The notes under the pieces are model-generated. The model was not told the DNA's origin. It searched no databases and worked only from the letters and a program-made list of their open reading frames with translations. A program made the position numbers and the translations under genes. This document shows, piece by piece, positions 7,215-10,305 of a stretch of 10,305 bases of DNA. This DNA comes from an uncultured Collinsella sp. Lineage in GTDB: Bacteria > Actinomycetota > Coriobacteriia > Coriobacteriales > Coriobacteriaceae. The stretch spans positions 1-10,305 of the forward strand of contig CABUWA010000064.1 of the NCBI GenBank assembly GCA_902495085.1. Direction: 5' to 3'. The first letter of the stretch is position 1. Every line of letters begins with the position of its first letter.

Positions 7215-8195
7215 ATGAAATTCGCACGTGATTGTCGTTCGAGCGAATCCAACGAAGCAACCGCGCAGCTGCTGTTCGAAGCGCTGCCGTGGATTAAGAA
7301 CCTGACCGGCAAGACGGTTGTTATCAAATATGGCGGAGCCGCCATGGTTGATGAGCAACTGCGCCGCGACGTGATGAGTGACATCGTTTTGCTCAAGATC
7401 ATCGGCATGCGCCCCGTCATCGTGCATGGCGGCGGCAAGGCTATCAACGAGGCACTGAGCCATTACGATATTCCCGTCGAGTTTAAGAACGGCCAGCGCG
7501 TGACCACGCCGGCGACTATGGATATCGTGCGCGAGGTGCTGGGCGGCAAGGTCAACCAGGAGCTGGTTGCTGCCATCAACCGCCACGGCAACCTGGCCGT
7601 GGGCGTGTCGGGCAGCGATGCCGGCACGCTCATCGCCGAGCCGCTCGACCCCGAGCTCGGTCGCGTGGGCAAAGTGACGCACGTCAACACCGACTATATC
7701 GAGCGTTTACTCGATAGCGAGTACATCCCCGTCATCGCTACCGTCGCGGCGGGGGAGGACGGCGGTTTCTTCAACATCAACGCCGACACCGCCGCCGGTG
7801 CCGTTGCCGCGGCGCTCCACGCGCATAAGGCGATCTTTTTGACCGATGTCGATGGCCTGTACAAGGACTTTAGCGACAAGGGCTCGCTTATCTCCAACCT
7901 AACGCTCGACGAGGTTAACGAAATGCTCTACGGCGGCGAGGTCGATAAGGGCATGATTCCCAAGCTGCGTGCGGCCGTCGATGCGCTTACCGGCGGCGTA
8001 TTTCGTGCCCACATCATTAACGGTACTACGCCGCATTCGCTGCTCCTGGAGCTGCTGACCGATGCCGGCGTCGGCACCGTGATCCATTCCACCGAGACGG
8101 CTTACGAGTTCGATACGCATCCGCATCCGCTTTCGACGTTTGCTGCGCGTCTGACCGAGAACCTTGACGAGGTCGAGAAGCTTCAGACGGTCTAG
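7215..8195 (+). CDS. argB: Acetylglutamate kinase (ArgB), arginine-sensitive type
   Basis: ArgB phosphorylates N-acetylglutamate with ATP, the controlled step of the acetyl cycle. The 326-residue product has an amino-acid kinase fold: VVIKYGGAAM with the catalytic lysine K38, VIVHGGGKAIN with HGGGK at 71-75, GQRVTTPATMDIVREVLGGKVN for acetylglutamate binding, and NADTAAGAVAAAL plus IFLTDVDGLYKD in the ATP half. The N-terminal extension (about 13-31) forms the helix seen in hexameric, arginine-inhibited enzymes, and the C-terminal LLELLTDAGVGTVI matches their arginine site. Feedback inhibition by arginine is therefore likely. The start is taken as ATG 7215, with GAGG (7205-7208) 6 nt upstream. 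The frame is open back to 7155, but those 20 residues look unlike the family. It follows argJ by 81 bp. Confidence 0.96.
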   Translation: MKFARDCRSSESNEATAQLLFEALPWIKNLTGKTVVIKYGGAAMVDEQLRRDVMSDIVLLKIIGMRPVIVHGGGKAINEALSHYDIPVEFKNGQRVTTPATMDIVREVLGGKVNQELVAAINRHGNLAVGVSGSDAGTLIAEPLDPELGRVGKVTHVNTDYIERLLDSEYIPVIATVAAGEDGGFFNINADTAAGAVAAALHAHKAIFLTDVDGLYKDFSDKGSLISNLTLDEVNEMLYGGEVDKGMIPKLRAAVDALTGGVFRAHIINGTTPHSLLLELLTDAGVGTVIHSTETAYEFDTHPHPLSTFAARLTENLDEVEKLQTV

Positions 8196-8265
8196 CTGGA
8201 CCCTCAGCCGCCCCATTCCTGCACCCATAGCCCCGCGCCGTCTGGCGCCCAACGAAAGGCATCTC

Positions 8266-9549
8266 ATGTCACTTGTAGCTCAGCAATCGCTTGAATCCCA
8301 TTACGTTATGCATACCTTTGGCCGCTCTCCGGTCGAGTTTGTCGAGGGTCACGGCATGAAGCTCACCGGCGACGATGGCCGTGAGTACCTCGACTTTCTT
8401 GCCGGCATCGGCGTGTGCAGCCTAGGTCATGGCAACCTGGCTGTGCTCTCGGCGCTCGAGGCGCAGACCAAAAAGCTCATGCATGTCTCCAATTACTTCT
8501 ACATTGAGCAGCGTGGACAGGTCGCGGCGCTGCTGTCCAAGCTTGGTAACGACGACGTAGATGGTGCGCGCGTGCTTGCCGATGCCATTGTCGCCGGCGA
8601 TGAGACCACGGCAGCTGCTCTTGGTGCCCCGGCTGCGGATGAGCAGGTTTGGGAGACCTTCTTTGCCAACTCTGGCGCCGAGGCCAACGAGGGCTCGATG
8701 AAGCTCGCGCGCCTGTACGCCAAGCGTGCCGGTAATGGCGGCAACACCATCGTGTGCATGCGCGGCGGCTTCCACGGCCGTACGCTCGAGACCATTGCCG
8801 CCACCATGCAGGATTGGCTGCAGGACAGCTTCCGCCCGCTGCCGGGTGGCTTTGTGGCCTGCACGCCCAACGATGTCGATGAACTGCGTGCAATCTTTAA
8901 GCAGCTGGGGAGCGAAATTTGTGCCGTGATGCTCGAACCGATCCAGGGTGAGAGTGGCGTGCACCCCATGACCGAGGAGTTTATGGCGGCAGCGCGCGAC
9001 CTGGCACACGAAGTGGGCGCCGTGCTTATCGCCGACGAGGTCCAGTGCGGCATCTTCCGCTCCGGCAAGCCATTTGCGTTCCAAACCTATGACGTGGAGC
9101 CCGACATCATGAGCCTTGCCAAGGGCATTGCCGACGGCGTGCCCATGGGTGCCGTCGTGGCAAAGAAGGAGATTGCCGACGTGTTTAAGCCGGGCGACCA
9201 TGGCTCGACCTTTGGCGGTAGCTGCTTGCCCATCGCGGCGTGTGCCGCGACGCTCTCCGCGCTTGTGCGTGGCGATTATGCCGAGCATGCTGCCAAGGTG
9301 GGTGCCTATATGGAGGCAAAGCTCGCCAAGCTCCCGCACGTGGTTGAGGTTCGTGGCCGCGGCCTGATGCTCGGATGCGACTTGGATGACGCTGCGGGCG
9401 ATGTGCATGATATTGTTGCCCGCGCGCTGGCCGCCGGTGTCGTGATTAACGCTACGGGTGCCCATACGCTGCGTTTCTTGCCGCCGCTCGTCTGCGAGGA
9501 AGCCGACGTGGACAGCCTGATCGAGATCCTGTCGGGTGTCTTGGGCTAA
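8266..9549 (+). CDS. argD: Acetylornithine aminotransferase (ArgD)
   Basis: ArgD is a class III, PLP-dependent aminotransferase that makes N-acetylornithine from the semialdehyde and glutamate; some members also act in lysine synthesis. Visible hallmarks are the FLAGIGVCSLGHGN block near 45-58, FFANSGAEANEGSMKLAR at 132-149, the GGFHGRT turn, ADEVQCG with D257 and Q260 for the cofactor ring, and the Schiff-base lysine K286 in LAKGIADGVPMGA. The start ATG 8266 is chosen for GAAAGG (8254-8259) 6 nt upstream; the frame is open to 8164, but that part overlaps argB and is unlike the family. At 427 residues it is longer than the usual 390-400 because of an insertion at about 94-128, before the FFANSGAEANE block. 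It is the last gene of the operon. Confidence 0.95.
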   Translation: MSLVAQQSLESHYVMHTFGRSPVEFVEGHGMKLTGDDGREYLDFLAGIGVCSLGHGNLAVLSALEAQTKKLMHVSNYFYIEQRGQVAALLSKLGNDDVDGARVLADAIVAGDETTAAALGAPAADEQVWETFFANSGAEANEGSMKLARLYAKRAGNGGNTIVCMRGGFHGRTLETIAATMQDWLQDSFRPLPGGFVACTPNDVDELRAIFKQLGSEICAVMLEPIQGESGVHPMTEEFMAAARDLAHEVGAVLIADEVQCGIFRSGKPFAFQTYDVEPDIMSLAKGIADGVPMGAVVAKKEIADVFKPGDHGSTFGGSCLPIAACAATLSALVRGDYAEHAAKVGAYMEAKLAKLPHVVEVRGRGLMLGCDLDDAAGDVHDIVARALAAGVVINATGAHTLRFLPPLVCEEADVDSLIEILSGVLG

Positions 9550-9574
9550 CGCAGCGTAATAACTCAATTTGGAC

Positions 9575-9634
9575 CGGGTTCCGGACTGCTGACGCGCCCT
9601 ATGCGGCATGATTCAGCGGTCTGGAGCCCGTTTT
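9575..9634 (+). terminator. Intrinsic terminator of the arg operon
   Basis: Positions 9575-9592 pair with 9613-9630 over 18 bp, including three G-U pairs, around a 20-nt loop. TTTT (9631-9634) follows at once. It begins 26 bp after the argD stop. The T-tract is short, but the stem is long and in the right place. Confidence 0.7.
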
Positions 9635-9655
9635 GCCTTAGATTTGCTAAGGCAA
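9633..9655. repeat. Second hairpin behind the arg terminator
   Basis: TTGCCTTAG (9633-9641) and CTAAGGCAA (9647-9655) form a perfect 9-bp stem around the loop ATTTG. It reuses the T-tract of the arg terminator and is followed by GGGGG, so it does not look like a terminator on either strand. It might protect the mRNA 3' end. Confidence 0.45.
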
Positions 9656-9664
9656 GGGGGACCT

Positions 9665-9884
9665 GCTGACCAAAAAACAGTAAATATGAGTACTGCTACC
9701 GATTTGGTAGCAGCAGTTTTGGACTAATAAGGCCAGATATCAAGTCGAAATGGCGATGAATACACGATTTTGATCTAACTGTTAGTCCTTATAATGGACA
9801 TATGTTGCGTAACTTAAGCAAATACTGTCTTTTTATATGTTGCAAACAAAGTAGCAGTACTCATTTTTGCCATTTTTTGACCAC
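9665..9884. mobile_element. MITE-like repeat element with imperfect inverted ends
   Basis: This is an AT-rich island in high-GC DNA with no coding capacity. The ends are inverted repeats: TGAGTACTGCTAC (9687-9699) mirrors GTAGCAGTACTCA (9851-9863) exactly. The similarity continues outward with mismatches through a run of six A/T bases to TGACC (9667-9671) and TGACC (9878-9882). The 6-bp GGACCT lies just outside each end (9659-9664 and 9885-9890) and could be a target-site duplication. Inside, CTGCTACC (9693-9700) also pairs with GGTAGCAG (9706-9713), followed by CAGTTTT. There is also a 7-bp inverted pair GGACTAA/TTAGTCC (9721-9727, 9782-9788) and a direct repeat ATATGTTGC (9800-9808, 9835-9843). 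No transposase is present, so movement would need one supplied in trans. Whether other copies exist cannot be seen here. Confidence 0.55.
9790..9795 (+). promoter_or_regulatory. Perfect TATAAT -10-like box inside the MITE-like element
   Basis: A consensus TATAAT lies in CCTTATAATGG. The nearest -35-like hexamer, TTGATC (9770-9775), is only 14 bp upstream, which is too short for a standard promoter. In AT-rich DNA this may be chance. No gene follows within the element. Confidence 0.2.
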
Positions 9885-9936
9885 GGACCTTGAAATAAGG
9901 GGTCCTTAGGGTTCGAATCCCTCTGCGATGGGCCTG

Positions 9937-9968
9937 AAAAAAAGAAAGGCCTCCATCGCTGGAGGCCT
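9937..9968 (-). terminator. Minus-strand intrinsic terminator in repeat copy 1
   Basis: AGGCCTCC (9947-9954) and GGAGGCCT (9961-9968) form a perfect 8-bp stem with a 6-nt loop. Read on the minus strand it is followed by TTCTTTTTTT. It lies just downstream of the tRNA-Val 3' remnant and would have ended that transcript. Confidence 0.75.
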
Positions 9969-9977
9969 AACAATTCG

Positions 9978-9996
9978 GTGGTGGGCGATGAGGGAT
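9978..9996 (-). pseudogene. 3' remnant of a tRNA-Val gene
   Basis: On the minus strand this stretch ends in the acceptor sequence ATCGCCC, A and CCA, exactly as in the intact tRNA-Val at 10162-10237, and part of the T-stem side is also kept. Upstream on the minus strand the match stops at once. Only about the last quarter of the tRNA survives, so it cannot work. Confidence 0.65.
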
Positions 9997-10092
9997 GTCG
10001 CGTGCGGCTTCGCCGCCCGCTCTCGCTTCGGGCCTACGGCCCTCGCGTGCTGCGCTGGAAAACGCTTCGCGTTTCCTCAGCTCCGCACCCTG
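9997..10092. repeat. GC-rich palindromic element with 3-nt-loop hairpins
   Basis: Three hairpins follow each other. GCGGC-TTC-GCCGC lies at 10004-10016. GGGCC-TAC-GGCCC lies at 10030-10042. A longer one at 10057-10076 pairs GGAAAACGC with GCGTTTCC around TTC, with one bulged A; outer CTG/CAG and GTG/CAC arms extend it to about 10047-10088. The two edges share GTGCGG in inverted orientation (10002-10007 and 10083-10088). It separates the two tRNA-end blocks and resembles a REP-like intergenic repeat. No protein or known RNA family is recognised. Confidence 0.5.
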
Positions 10093-10094
10093 TC

Positions 10095-10179
10095 GGGTTC
10101 GAATCCCATGCGCTGGGCACAAACAAAAACGGTCCCCTTGCGAGGACCGTTTCCAATTCGGTGGTGGGCGATGAGGGAT
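10095..10179. repeat. tRNA-end block, copy 2 of the direct repeat (intact side)
   Basis: This is the second copy of the block at 9909-9996. It has GGGTTCGAATCCC (10095-10107), ATGCGCTGGGCA, an A-rich stretch, a hairpin with a different sequence but the same position, and the shared 26 bp at 10154-10179. Here the tRNA-Val on the minus strand is complete. The plus-strand T-arm-like part has no matching 5' tRNA half upstream. Confidence 0.6.
10121..10152 (-). terminator. Intrinsic terminator of tRNA-Val
   Basis: AAACGGTCC (10127-10135) pairs with GGACCGTTT (10144-10152) over 9 bp with an 8-nt loop. On the minus strand the T-run TTTTTGTTT follows. It starts 10 bp after the CCA end of the tRNA. 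Confidence 0.85.
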
Positions 10180-10237
10180 TCGAACCCCCAGCCTTGTGCG
10201 TGTAAAGCACCTGCGCTAACCGTTGCGCCAATCGCCC
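10162..10237 (-). tRNA. tRNA-Val(TAC), CCA encoded
   Basis: On the minus strand the acceptor stem GGGCGAT/ATCGCCC pairs over 7 bp, with discriminator A and an encoded CCA (10164-10162). The D-arm GCGC/GCGC and the T-arm GGGGG-TTCGAAT-CCCTC (one G-U pair) are complete. The anticodon loop TTTACAC (10206-10200) carries anticodon TAC, which reads valine codons. The anticodon stem has only four Watson-Crick pairs, because the outermost pair 27-43 is G-A. That is tolerable but uncommon. The gene is convergent to the arg operon. Confidence 0.93.
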
Positions 10238-10247
10238 GTGCGGAGAG

Positions 10248-10253
10248 AGTATA
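10248..10253 (-). promoter_or_regulatory. -10 box of the tRNA-Val promoter
   Basis: TATACT on the minus strand differs from TATAAT at one base and lies 10 bp before the tRNA 5' end, which would place the transcript start a few bases upstream of the tRNA. The -35 region (around 10271-10276, GGTGAA) is weak. Confidence 0.5.
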
Positions 10254-10305
10254 GCAAAACAATCGCCTCATTCACCTCATATCCATTAAAGGTAACTCGC
10301 GCGTG

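Larger units (their letters stand above)
9909..9996. repeat. tRNA-end block, copy 1 of a direct repeat (degenerate)
   Basis: The block has the same parts in the same order as 10095-10179: a T-arm-like GGGTTCGAATCCC on the plus strand, a CTGCGATGGGCC segment like an acceptor end, an A-rich stretch, a hairpin terminator for the minus strand, and a 26-bp sequence (9971-9996) identical to 10154-10179. The last part contains the final 15 tRNA bases plus CCA of tRNA-Val on the minus strand. Here the tRNA breaks off at 9996 and the rest is replaced by a palindromic element, so this copy is a tRNA remnant. Confidence 0.6.

Noticed and set aside
8422..9609. Minus-strand open frame of 395 codons opposite argD
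   Set aside because: It lies opposite a clear argD with conserved catalytic residues. Long antisense frames are common in high-GC coding DNA, and the product resembles no family.
9687..9863. CRISPR array, suggested by the repeated TGAGTACTGCTAC-type core
   Set aside because: The copies are inverted rather than directly repeated, with irregular spacing and no regular spacers. A MITE-like element explains them better.
9928..10254. Open frame of 108 codons across the tRNA region, containing RWWAMRD twice
   Set aside because: It reads through two terminators, a palindromic element and a tRNA. The RWWAMRDSNPQ-like string is a well-known false translation of the antisense of tRNA genes, and no ribosome site precedes it.

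Overview
The window looks like high-GC chromosomal DNA of an anaerobic, gut-type actinobacterium of the class Coriobacteriia, most likely Collinsella or a close relative. This rests on the codon and base composition, the fused two-domain EcfA protein, the RibU-EcfA-EcfT order behind an FMN riboswitch and the compact argC-argJ-argB-argD operon. The genus is an inference that cannot be proven from the window alone.

Region 1 (1-4402) is a flavin-related operon. It opens with an FMN riboswitch whose first nucleotides lie outside the window. The riboswitch leads directly into ribU, the riboflavin-binding S component of an ECF transporter. ribU overlaps by 4 bp a gene encoding both ATPase subunits as one polypeptide, and that gene overlaps ecfT by 1 bp. 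A complete riboflavin importer is therefore encoded in one translationally coupled unit. Close behind, on the same strand, come two diverged copies of a small FMN-binding split-barrel protein (PNPOx-like, COG5015 type). The layout suggests that uptake of the flavin precursor and proteins that probably bind flavin are expressed together when FMN is low.

Region 2 (4403-9634) is the arginine-ornithine biosynthesis operon. A 257-bp intergenic region carries a GC-rich hairpin and then a strong candidate ArgR operator: two 18-bp ARG boxes 3 bp apart, within an 11-bp perfect inverted repeat. It is followed by argC, argJ, argB and argD. ArgJ of the self-cleaving acetyl-recycling type, ArgB with the N-terminal helix of arginine-inhibited kinases, ArgC and ArgD together convert glutamate to N-acetylornithine and recycle the acetyl group to release ornithine. 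No argF, argG or argH is present. The operon ends in an 18-bp-stem hairpin followed by TTTT.

Region 3 (9635-10305) has no protein gene. It holds a 220-bp MITE-like element with imperfect inverted ends and a possible 6-bp target duplication, then two copies of an 85-88 bp block that each join a plus-strand tRNA T-arm-like sequence, a hairpin terminator and the 3' end of a minus-strand tRNA-Val gene. Between the copies lies a roughly 95-bp GC-rich palindromic element. Only the second copy continues into an intact tRNA-Val(TAC). The region reads as a rearranged tRNA locus invaded by small repeat elements.

No unmistakably new multi-gene system is visible. The parts most worth following up are the repeat and tRNA mosaic at the right end and the placement of the paired split-barrel genes in the FMN-riboswitch operon.
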